Below are positions 36,376 to 43,648 of a stretch of 64,000 nt of DNA, piece by piece. Under the pieces are notes generated by a model. It did no database searches, was not told the origin of the DNA, and saw only the letters and a list, made by a program, of their open reading frames with translations. This DNA comes from G963674835 sp963674835 (GTDB lineage: Bacteria; Planctomycetota; Planctomycetia; Pirellulales; Thermoguttaceae). The position numbers were made by a program, and so were the translations under genes. Within the stretch, counting starts at the first letter, position 1. Each line of letters starts with the position of its first letter. The DNA lies in contig CAXXKC010000003.1 in the NCBI GenBank assembly GCA_963674835.2, positions 2,046,001 through 2,110,000 on the forward strand, written 5' to 3'.

Positions 36376-36954
36376 ATGCGCCTCTTTCAGCAGATTCTGC
36401 TCATCGCGTCGACCATGGGCTTCTCGTGGCTGGCGATGATGGTCTTCCATGAATTGGGGCACGTGCTCCATGCTTGGGCGAGCGGGGGAACGGTCGCTCG
36501 AGTCGTGCTGCAGCCGCTGGCCATTTCGCGGACGGACTACGTGGTGAACCCATATCCGCTCGTGGCGGCTTGGGGTGGGGCGATTTGGGGTTCGCTGCTG
36601 CCGGTGGCGGTGTATCTGGCGGTGCGTGGGCTGGTGCCAGTGTATGCGTACTTGGCGCGATTCTTTGCCGGGTTTTGCTTGATTGCCGATGGGGCATACC
36701 TGGGAGTGGGCTCCTTCTTTGTGGGCGGGGGCGACGACGCGGGCCTGATCCTCGAGTACGGAGGCCGGCCGTGGCAGATGCGGCTGTTCGGCGTCGCGGT
36801 GGTGGGCACGGGGCTGTGGCTTTGGAATGGTTTAGGGCCGAAGTCTGGACTGGGCGAGGCCGATGGTCATGTCGATGGCAAGGCGGCCTGGGGGATGGCG
36901 GTGGCGGTGGTTGTTGTCGTCGGATTGGAGATGGCCGGTAACTGGATGTGGTAA
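36376..36954 (+). CDS. M50-like membrane metalloprotease-type protein
   Basis: A 192-aa integral membrane protein with five or six hydrophobic segments. The first carries HELGH (H25-H29) in MMVFHELGHVLHAW, the zinc motif of site-2-protease-like M50 proteins. A second metal ligand cannot be placed with confidence: the NPYP segment near residue 58 is not the usual LDG or NPxD motif. The length is short for an active protease, so it may be a non-proteolytic relative. GGAAGAGA precedes the ATG. Only 4 nt separate it from the next gene, which indicates one transcript. Confidence 0.6.
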   Translation: MRLFQQILLIASTMGFSWLAMMVFHELGHVLHAWASGGTVARVVLQPLAISRTDYVVNPYPLVAAWGGAIWGSLLPVAVYLAVRGLVPVYAYLARFFAGFCLIADGAYLGVGSFFVGGGDDAGLILEYGGRPWQMRLFGVAVVGTGLWLWNGLGPKSGLGEADGHVDGKAAWGMAVAVVVVVGLEMAGNWMW

Positions 36955-36958
36955 ATCG

Positions 36959-38047
36959 ATGCAAGACGAGAAGCAAGCGTCGGAGACTCCCGTTGCCGAT
37001 CAGGAAGTGGTGCCGGCGCAGGTGCCGCGGCGGTTTCCGGTGGGGACGATGCTGGCGTTCACGGCGATCTTCGCCGTGGTGCTGAGTATTTTGCGAACGG
37101 CGGGTGTGCCGCCGATTGGAATCGTCGTGGTGGGCGGCTGGGTGATCGTTATCGGTTTAGCGCAAGCGGTTCTGTTCAAAGGCAAGAGGCCGCGGGCGGC
37201 TTCGATGTGGGCGGGGGCAACACTCAGTTGCATCGCCCCGTTGGTAGGGGCCGCGATCGCTGCCTACCACTCGCCGGGGATTGGTCGTTTCATGGAAGCT
37301 GTCGCCGGTGGGATATGCGCGATGTTTCCGGTGGCCGCGGTGGGGGCAGCGATGGGATATGTGACTGGCTGCGGGCTGGCCGGGGTGTTTCTGGTCATCG
37401 ATCGGATTCGCACGGGGCAGTGGAATGAGATTCGCGAGGTTGCCGTGCCTGCGATCGTCGTCCCGCCGTATACGACCTGGCAGGGTGGCGGCCGCCCCCA
37501 ACCGATTCTCGAAACGGAGCGACTGCGGCTGCGGCCGTTCGAGGTGACTGACGCGGCGGAGGTGCAGCGATTGGCGGGTGACGCGGAGGTGGCCTCGACG
37601 ACGTTACGCATTCCGCACCCTTATGAAGACGGCATGGCGGAGGCGTGGATTTCTTCGCATGGGGAGCAGTATCGCAAGGGAGAAGAAGTCCACTTCGCGA
37701 TCGTGCGCAAGGCGGATGAGCAGTTGCTCGGCGCGGTCGGGCTGGTGCTGCATGTGGACCAGGCCAAGGCGGAGTTGGGGTATTGGATCGGGCGGCCGTA
37801 CTGGAACCAGGGGTATGCGACGGAGGCGGCGGCGGCGGTTTTGAGGTACGGATTTCAGGAGATCGGGATGGTCTCGATCTTTGCGCATCACCTGGTGCGC
37901 AACCCGGCCTCGGGGCGGGTCATGCAGAAGATCGGCATGCGGCACACCGGCAAGCTTCGGCAGATGTTCGAGCGCGACGGCGTTCGCGAGGACTGCGAGG
38001 GGTACGAAGTGATGCGCTACGAGTGGGAAGACGGCAAGCGCTCGTGA
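36959..38047 (+). CDS. Membrane domain fused to a GNAT acetyltransferase (RimJ/RimL-like)
   Basis: A 362-aa fusion. Residues ~25-160 hold four or five hydrophobic segments (PVGTMLAFTAIFAVVLSIL, PPIGIVVVGGWVIVIGLAQA, a Gly/Ala-rich pair). Residues ~180-362 are a RimJ/RimL-type GNAT domain: LETERLRLRPFEVTDA, ELGYWIGRPYWNQGYATEA with the acetyl-CoA loop QGYATEA, and NPASGRVMQKIGM. The usual proteins of this type are soluble, so membrane anchoring is unusual. It would acetylate N-termini or a small amine at the membrane; the target is unknown. It follows the M50-like gene after 4 nt. Confidence 0.75.
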   Translation: MQDEKQASETPVADQEVVPAQVPRRFPVGTMLAFTAIFAVVLSILRTAGVPPIGIVVVGGWVIVIGLAQAVLFKGKRPRAASMWAGATLSCIAPLVGAAIAAYHSPGIGRFMEAVAGGICAMFPVAAVGAAMGYVTGCGLAGVFLVIDRIRTGQWNEIREVAVPAIVVPPYTTWQGGGRPQPILETERLRLRPFEVTDAAEVQRLAGDAEVASTTLRIPHPYEDGMAEAWISSHGEQYRKGEEVHFAIVRKADEQLLGAVGLVLHVDQAKAELGYWIGRPYWNQGYATEAAAAVLRYGFQEIGMVSIFAHHLVRNPASGRVMQKIGMRHTGKLRQMFERDGVREDCEGYEVMRYEWEDGKRS

Positions 38048-38053
38048 ACGTCG

Positions 38054-39961
38054 CTATTCGGCTGCGACCGGTCCGGCGGGCTCGGGCTCGTCGCGCCATT
38101 TGAAGGTGGCATCGACGACTTCGATCGACTTGCGACCGCGGGCGAAAGAGAGCAAGCCCTCGACCAGCAGCCAGAGCGACATGGCCAGAACGATGATGGA
38201 GACGACCAGTAAGGACCATTTCTTGTCGGCCCAGAAGGTCTGCAGGCTGAGGACCATCGCCCAGATGGACATGACGAGCATGATGACCATGGGCACGATG
38301 GTGTAGACGACGGGGCGGCTGAGTTTGAAGAGGAACACGCTCACGGTAAGGAGGGACAGGCCTGCGAGCAACTGGTTGGTGATGCCGAAGAGCACCCAGA
38401 GGGTCTTGCCACCGGGAACGAGTCCGAAGAACGCGATGCCGGTGACGGCTACGGCGGAGGCCACGTAGCGGTTGGCGATCTTCGCCAGTCCGACGGAGCG
38501 GAAGATCTCTTCGACGTTGAATCGCAGGAGGCGGGTGGCGGAGTCGAGGGTGGTGAGGGCGAAGGCGACGATGGTGACGGCGAGGATGGTCCGCCCGAAA
38601 TGGACGGGGATTCCCAGCTGAGCGAGGAAGCTGGCACCGCCGCGGACGACCGCACTGAGTTGGGTCGCCAGGCCGGCCCGTTCGATTCCGGCCCAACTGG
38701 AATAAAGCCCGCCGCTCTTCCAGGCTTCGGCACCGAGGCCTGCCACACAGGCCATGATTACGAGGATGGCGAGGGCGCCTTCGACGAGCATGGCGCCGTA
38801 GCCGATGGTGAGGGCGTCGGGCTCGCGGTTGAGTTGCCGGACGGTGGTTCCGCTGGAGACGAGCGAATGGAACCCACTGACGGCACCGCAAGCGATCGTG
38901 ACGAACAGGAACGGATACCAGCTTGGGGCGCCGGGGACATCGGTTCGAAGCATGGCGGCTTCGATGTGGTTCTCGGGCGCACCGGCCACCGCAGCAACGA
39001 TCATCCCCAGAAGCATCGTTCCCAGAGCGAAGTAGAGCTGGAAACTGTTGATGTAGTCGCGTGGTTGCAGCAAGAGCCACACGGGCAGCACGGAAGCGAG
39101 GAAGGCGTACAGCAGGAGCGCCCACACCCAGGCGTATTGGGCGTCGGCGGCTGCGGTGTTGACATTCTCCAGGGCCGCATCGTCACCGACGGCCTTGAGA
39201 TAGGTCTTGGCGGCGACGGCACCGTAGGGCGATTCGAAGGCGGGAGCCGCGGGGTCGGCGGGGACGCCGCGTGCCGCGTCGAGCGTCTGGCGGGTGGCCG
39301 ACGACGCGAACCACTCGTAGGTCGGCACGGGCTGCTTCAGTCCCCAGAAGATGAACGCGGCGAAGAGCGAAAGGGCAACGATCGTGGCCGGCAGGAGTCC
39401 GACGCGAAACCTGTAGACGGCGATACCGAAGGCGACCGCCACCAGCATGAGCCCGACGGACGGAATGATGGCGTCGGGATTGAAGTTGACGAAGAGCGAG
39501 GAGATGGCGTTGACGAACGCGCCCATGGCCAACGACATCATGAAGAAGATGATCAGCAGGGCGAGCAGGCGTGCACGCGGACCCATGAGGTAACGGCAGA
39601 TGTCGCCGATGGTTCGCCCTTGGAAGCGGAGGCTGAGCACCAGCGCGCCGAGGTCGTGGACGGCACCGATGAAGATGCAGCCAACGACGACCCAGATGAC
39701 GGCCGGCACCCAGCCCCAGATGACGGCAATCGCCGGACCCAGGATGGGACCCAGCCCGGCGATGGAAGCGAAGTGATGGCCGAAGAGGATGGGAACGCGG
39801 GTGGGGACAAAGTCGATGCCATCTTCCTGGGTATGGGACGGAGTCGCCCGGCGCGAATCGAGCCGGAAGAGTCGCCGGGCAATGAAGCGTCCGTAAAGGA
39901 AGAAGGCGGCTACAAAGGCCGCGAAGCAAAGGATGGTAATTGCCGCCGCGTTTTCCAACAT
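38054..39961 (-). CDS. cstA: Carbon starvation protein CstA, peptide/pyruvate transporter
   Basis: A 635-aa inner-membrane protein with ~15 hydrophobic segments. Family text is plain: GRFIARRLFRLDSRRATPS, FVPTRVPILFGHHFASIAG, GPILGPAIAVIWGW, AVHDLGALVLSLRFQGRTIG and SSGTTVRQLN. CstA proteins take up peptides or pyruvate and are induced when carbon is scarce. GGAGGA precedes the ATG at 39959-39961; a longer start at 40012 would add 17 residues without an RBS. The gene ends 7 nt from the convergent GNAT gene. Confidence 0.93.
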   Translation of the reverse strand: MLENAAAITILCFAAFVAAFFLYGRFIARRLFRLDSRRATPSHTQEDGIDFVPTRVPILFGHHFASIAGLGPILGPAIAVIWGWVPAVIWVVVGCIFIGAVHDLGALVLSLRFQGRTIGDICRYLMGPRARLLALLIIFFMMSLAMGAFVNAISSLFVNFNPDAIIPSVGLMLVAVAFGIAVYRFRVGLLPATIVALSLFAAFIFWGLKQPVPTYEWFASSATRQTLDAARGVPADPAAPAFESPYGAVAAKTYLKAVGDDAALENVNTAAADAQYAWVWALLLYAFLASVLPVWLLLQPRDYINSFQLYFALGTMLLGMIVAAVAGAPENHIEAAMLRTDVPGAPSWYPFLFVTIACGAVSGFHSLVSSGTTVRQLNREPDALTIGYGAMLVEGALAILVIMACVAGLGAEAWKSGGLYSSWAGIERAGLATQLSAVVRGGASFLAQLGIPVHFGRTILAVTIVAFALTTLDSATRLLRFNVEEIFRSVGLAKIANRYVASAVAVTGIAFFGLVPGGKTLWVLFGITNQLLAGLSLLTVSVFLFKLSRPVVYTIVPMVIMLVMSIWAMVLSLQTFWADKKWSLLVVSIIVLAMSLWLLVEGLLSFARGRKSIEVVDATFKWRDEPEPAGPVAAE

Positions 39962-40290
39962 CAGCCGTCCTCCAGACCGTTCGAGCGCCGCGCAGCCCGC
40001 AGAGTGGACCACCGAGAACTACAGGGTTGTGCCTGGCGACGTCGTCGTACCCGTTTCGAATCTTGCATCGACGGCGCACAGGGCCGGTCCAACCGCGCTC
40101 GCATATCGCGGCCTCCGCTTGGTTGGCCTACGTGCGCTCAGTGTACAAGGCTCCTTAGGACACTCTACACCTTTCACGCGCGGGTGGAAAGCACGACACG
40201 ATTGTCGCTCGGGTTGTAGTCCGATCAGGGGGACGTGGTGAAGCGTTCGTCGGCGACTGGAGCTGGTACTGGAATGAGGAGCAACGCAGG
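39962..40290. other. Intergenic stretch upstream of cstA
   Basis: Between the RT stop and the cstA start. It must contain the cstA promoter, but I cannot place one with confidence. No gene is visible. Confidence 0.4.
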
Positions 40291-41229
40291 TCAGCCGTTG
40301 ATAGGGCTTTGGGCGTTGTCGGTCGACTGCCGGGCGATCATGGCTTGGAGTGCTCGCCAGCCTTCGAGTTGGGAGAGACTGAGAGTGGGATCTTTGGGCG
40401 GCGGGGCGCCGAGCGGGCGATAGGCGGCCGTGCCGGCTTGGGCGAGGCGGGTACGGTGTTCGACGGCGCGCAGCCAGCGGCGCGTGGCACGGGGGAGGCC
40501 TACGCGTTGGTTCACGACAAGGCCGGTGACAAGTTGTCGCTGGTGCTGTCGGCGAACGCTGCTCTTCTTGCGGTGGTGTGCTTCGTATCCGAGCGACTCG
40601 ACAGCGTTGCGCACCCAGCGGCGGGCGAGTTGGACCTTGCCGTCCTGGGCGAAGGAGATGGTGATGTCGTCGGCATAGCGGGTGTAGATCCCGCCTATCG
40701 AAGCGATGCTGGCCGTCAGCCGGGCGTCCAGGCCGTGGTTGACGAGGTTGCTGAGGCGGGGACTGGTGGGAGCGCCTTGAGGAAGACCGCCATCGTAGGT
40801 ACACAAGCGGCAGAGCAGCGAGGCGGCCGGGCGATTCCATCCGATGCGGCGGAAATAGCGGTACACGCGTTTGGCGCGGGTCGAGGCAAAGAAATCTTTC
40901 AGATCGCAGCGGAGGACGACCGCCTGGCAGGTATGGGCCTGGGCGTTGTGAACGATGGAACGACCGGGCTGGAAGCCCATGGCGGCTGGATGGACCGAGA
41001 GGCGCGAGAGGAGGCGGTAGAGGATGCGCCGCTGGAGCTGTTTGAGTTCCGGGTCGGGGGCGAGGATGCGTCGTTGGCCGCCGGATCGCTTGGGAATGAA
41101 GAACTCGCGGTAACGCGGGGTGAGTTGTTGGAGTTGTTGCCGGGAGATGTCCAGCCGACGCGCCAACTCATCGACGTCGCGACCGCTGCCGTGAAAGAGC
41201 CAAGCGAGAAAGGCCATTTGGATGTGCAC
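40291..41229 (-). CDS. Retron-type reverse transcriptase
   Basis: A 312-aa RNA-directed DNA polymerase. Motifs in order: FFIPKRSGGQRRI (RT1), GFQPGRSIVHNAQAH (RT2, with the retron-type NAxxH at 95-99), LRCDLKDFF (RT3, catalytic Asp), GLPQGAPTSPRLSN (RT4), YTRYADDITIS (catalytic YADD at 185-188), LGYEAHHRKK (RT6) and RQLVTGLVVN (VTG at 234-236). NAxxH plus VTG are the two signatures that set retron RTs apart from group II intron RTs; no maturase or HNH domain is present. The start is a GTG without a good RBS; translation may begin at the ATG four codons later, or further upstream where the frame is open to 41410. A structured RNA precedes it at 41517-41637. Retron RTs make branched msDNA used in phage defence. 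Confidence 0.85.
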   Translation of the reverse strand: MHIQMAFLAWLFHGSGRDVDELARRLDISRQQLQQLTPRYREFFIPKRSGGQRRILAPDPELKQLQRRILYRLLSRLSVHPAAMGFQPGRSIVHNAQAHTCQAVVLRCDLKDFFASTRAKRVYRYFRRIGWNRPAASLLCRLCTYDGGLPQGAPTSPRLSNLVNHGLDARLTASIASIGGIYTRYADDITISFAQDGKVQLARRWVRNAVESLGYEAHHRKKSSVRRQHQRQLVTGLVVNQRVGLPRATRRWLRAVEHRTRLAQAGTAAYRPLGAPPPKDPTLSLSQLEGWRALQAMIARQSTDNAQSPING

Positions 41230-41422
41230 CGTGCGGTTGGTGGATTTGGTTTGCGCGGCGTTGAGTGGACTGGGCAGCCGTTTGTGCGAGATGGTCGAAA
41301 GAGGAAGGGAAAAACGGGAAAGAGGAAAAGTGGGAAAAGGGAAGACGATTGTTGCGAGATGCGTGGGGTTTGGGATTGCTGTCGGAGAATGCGCTCGATA
41401 GGCTCTGAGAGAAGGCTACGCG

Positions 41423-41463
41423 CCCTCACCCCCAACCCCTCTCCGGCAGGCGGGCGAGGGGAG
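41423..41463. repeat. Dispersed pyrimidine-rich repeat with partial inverted end
   Basis: The segment starts CCCTCACCCCCAACCCCTCT and ends GGGCGAGGGGAG. It resembles a dispersed element common in bacterial intergenic DNA. It lies between the candidate retron RNA and the RT gene. Confidence 0.4.
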
Positions 41464-41483
41464 TTGTTTTGGGAGAAAGGTGA

Positions 41484-41517
41484 CGGGTGTCGCAGGCTGT
41501 GTGGTCGGCGACACCCG
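41484..41517 (-). other. Strong hairpin adjoining the candidate retron RNA
   Basis: CGGGTGTCGC (41484-41493) pairs perfectly with GCGACACCCG (41508-41517) around a 14-nt loop. It directly adjoins the 3' strand of the proposed a1/a2 helix on the RT-sense strand and has no T-run after it, so it is not an ordinary terminator. Confidence 0.5.
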
Positions 41518-41637
41518 CCATTGCCTTGCATCGCTGTGCGACTGCGATCCGGGCAACTTCTGTGGAAGTGCCACGCGACCCGGTCGACGAAACATCGACC
41601 TTGCGCTCTGCATTTGAGCGCGCCCAAGGCAACGGGC
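41517..41637 (-). ncRNA. Candidate retron msr-msd RNA
   Basis: Read on the RT-sense (minus) strand, a closing helix joins 5' GCCCGTTGCCTTG (41637-41625) to 3' CAAGGCAATGGC (41528-41517), about 11-12 bp with one G-U pair and one bulge; the G-U exists only on this strand. Inside lie four hairpins: 41621-41603 (6 bp, 7-nt loop), 41600-41582 (6 bp, loop TGTTTCG), 41572-41552 (8 bp with a bulge, loop CACA) and 41548-41530 (5 bp). An a1/a2 helix that encloses short msr stem-loops followed by the msd is the retron arrangement. The loop TGTTTCG also occurs in the Eco1 (Ec86) msr as I remember it. The RT start is ~290 nt downstream, longer than usual. Confidence 0.5.
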
Positions 41638-41683
41638 GTCATGATCGACGAGGCGGCGGTGGAAATCAATCCCCCGTAAGTGG

Positions 41684-42007
41684 CTACCAGCCCATGACCA
41701 TGTTGGACTCGATCACCTTGCGGGCGCGTTCGAGGTCGGTGCCGGTCTCCTGCATGTAGAGGCGGATGGCGTGGACCTTGTCGCCGGCGGCCTTGGCGAG
41801 GCAGTCGCGGGCGGTGAAGCAGGGATCCAACCCACCGGTCAGGCCGAGCGCGGCCTTGGAGATAACCCAGGTATCGCGAGGTCGGCGGGTTACGCGGACC
41901 GGCTCTTCTTGGGGATAATTCGCCTGAACGACGAGTCGGGCGGCCTGCTCGTCGTCGGCCCAGGTGATGATAATGTGGGAATGCGTCTCGATTTCGAACA
42001 AGGGCAT
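41684..42007 (-). CDS. Small conserved protein with ribosomal L7/L12-C-terminal-like end (107 aa)
   Basis: The ATG at 42005-42007 follows a GGGAGGG site. The N-terminal half (MPLFEIETHSHIIITWADDE, VTRRPRDTWVISKAA) is unfamiliar. The last ~30 residues, GDKVHAIRLYMQETGTDLER followed by a basic helix and VIESNMVMGW, follow the pattern of the L7/L12 C-terminal domain (K-V-x-x-I, T-G, L-x-x-A+, V/I-E-S). Short planctomycete proteins of this kind are annotated in various ways; the function is unknown. It lies directly upstream of the candidate retron RNA on the same strand, so it may or may not belong with it. Confidence 0.55.
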   Translation of the reverse strand: MPLFEIETHSHIIITWADDEQAARLVVQANYPQEEPVRVTRRPRDTWVISKAALGLTGGLDPCFTARDCLAKAAGDKVHAIRLYMQETGTDLERARKVIESNMVMGW

Positions 42008-42083
42008 GGTGGGTCGGTCCCTCCCGCGGAGCACGGACGAAGCGTCTACCAAACCGTTAACGTACGGTTAGGCGGCAGTTGTG

Positions 42084-43352
42084 TCAACGCTTGCCGATGC
42101 AGTAGAGGAAGTGGTTGGAGCGGAGGAGGAGGTCGCCGTTGGAGACGACGGGCGTGGCGTCGAAGGTGGTCGGGTCGTTGAGTCGATTGTGGGCCAGCCG
42201 CTGGAACTTCGGCCCGACTGCAAGCACGACCGTGCCATCGTGACGGGAAACACCGTAGAGCTTGCCGTCGGCGAGCACGAGCGAAGCGTAGACTTTGTCG
42301 CCGGGACCGGACAGTCCGAGCCGCTCTTCGTAGACGATTTCGCCGGTGGCGGCGTTGGCGCAGGCGGCGATCCCCTCGCGGGCGATCCAGTAGAGGTAGC
42401 CATCGTAGAGCACCGGGGTGCCGACGAGGGTTGTCTTCTTGCGAGTCCAGAGGATGTTGGTTTTTGTGACGTCGCCTTGGCCACCGGTGCGGACGGCCAG
42501 CGACATGGGCGGGCGGCCTCCGGATATGTAGGCGATGCCGTCGTGGGCAATGACCGAGGGGCAGACGTAGGACTGGATGCCCGTGCAGGACCAGAGGTCT
42601 TTGCCGGTTTCGGGATCGACGGCCAACACGCGGGATCGCATGTTGATGACCAGTTCGCTTCGACCCTTGGGAGACTGTAGGATCAGCGGCGTGCTCCAGG
42701 AGTCGCGGACGTCGTCGACGCGCCAGACCTCTTTGCCGGTGCGTTTGTCGAGCGCGATGACCGACTGGCTTTGCACGCTGGCATTGACGATGAGGAGGTT
42801 GCCGTGAACGATCGGCGACGCGCCGGAGCCCCAATTGTGGACTTTGTCGCCAACGAGGGTGTGCCAGAGCGGCTTGCCATCGAGAGAATAGGCAAACACG
42901 CCGGAGCGGCCGAAGAACGCGAAGACCGATTGGCCGTCGGTAGTCGGCGTGGACGACGCGTAGCCGTGGAGCGCGACGAAGCCCTGGAAATCCTGCTCGG
43001 GCAATGCGGCCTTGGTGGCCTGATCCCAGAGGATCTTGCCATCGCGGCTTAGGCAGAGGAGGTGATGCTTGAGATTGGACTGTTTGCCGGGTGCCTCCTC
43101 GTCGAGGCCATAGCCGCTGTAGCAGGTGACGAAGATTTTGTCGCCGAGCGTGATGGGGCTGGACGAGCCGGCGCCGGGCAGGGCCGTCTTCCAGAGGATG
43201 TTCTGGTCGTCGGTCCATTGGGTGACGACGCCTTTGTCGTCGGAGATGCCGGCCCCGTCGGGGCCACGGAAGCGGGTCCAGTCGGCGGCCGTCAGGGCAA
43301 CGGAGCAGAAGGCGACAAGGAGGGCCGGACCGACCATGGATTTTGCTCGCAC
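42084..43352 (-). CDS. PQQ-binding-like beta-propeller repeat protein, secreted
   Basis: A 422-aa exported propeller protein. The start is the GTG at 43350-43352 (GAGG ~9 nt upstream); a signal peptide follows, ending near ALTAADW. Text is typical of the large planctomycete family related to BamB and PQQ dehydrogenases: WTRFRGPDGAG, ILWKTALPGAGSSSPI, LDKRTGKEVWRV, VLAVDPETGKDLWS and PVVSNGDLLLRSNHFLYCI. Repeated GxxxW blades are clear. No catalytic site is visible, and the role is unknown. The gene stands alone on the minus strand. Confidence 0.82.
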   Translation of the reverse strand: MRAKSMVGPALLVAFCSVALTAADWTRFRGPDGAGISDDKGVVTQWTDDQNILWKTALPGAGSSSPITLGDKIFVTCYSGYGLDEEAPGKQSNLKHHLLCLSRDGKILWDQATKAALPEQDFQGFVALHGYASSTPTTDGQSVFAFFGRSGVFAYSLDGKPLWHTLVGDKVHNWGSGASPIVHGNLLIVNASVQSQSVIALDKRTGKEVWRVDDVRDSWSTPLILQSPKGRSELVINMRSRVLAVDPETGKDLWSCTGIQSYVCPSVIAHDGIAYISGGRPPMSLAVRTGGQGDVTKTNILWTRKKTTLVGTPVLYDGYLYWIAREGIAACANAATGEIVYEERLGLSGPGDKVYASLVLADGKLYGVSRHDGTVVLAVGPKFQRLAHNRLNDPTTFDATPVVSNGDLLLRSNHFLYCIGKR

Positions 43353-43648
43353 GGGAATGACCTCGTTGGGTTGGCAGGAAATCGGTGAGCGTGCATTGCG
43401 GGCTGGCCAGTGGCCAGTGCCGGCAGCAACTGGTGGATGATACCCTGAGCCAACGGCCGCCGTCCAGCAAAGGGGGGCACCGAGAGCGATGCTAGCGATC
43501 GGGTGCGGGGAAACAACTGGGCTTGCCCGGCGGGCGGGCGACGTGGCACACTGCCGGGCGTTCAGTGTATTGGGGACTCGCGGCGGGGGAGCGCCCGCCG
43601 GAGGACCGCGGTATCTGTGCGATTCACCACTCGGAGTGGGGGCATTTT

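Noticed and set aside
41484..41517. Ordinary transcription terminator
   Set aside because: The stem is strong but no T-run follows on either strand.
40291..41637. Group II intron or diversity-generating retroelement
   Set aside because: No maturase or HNH domain, no domain V/VI-like RNA, no template/variable repeat pair near the RT.
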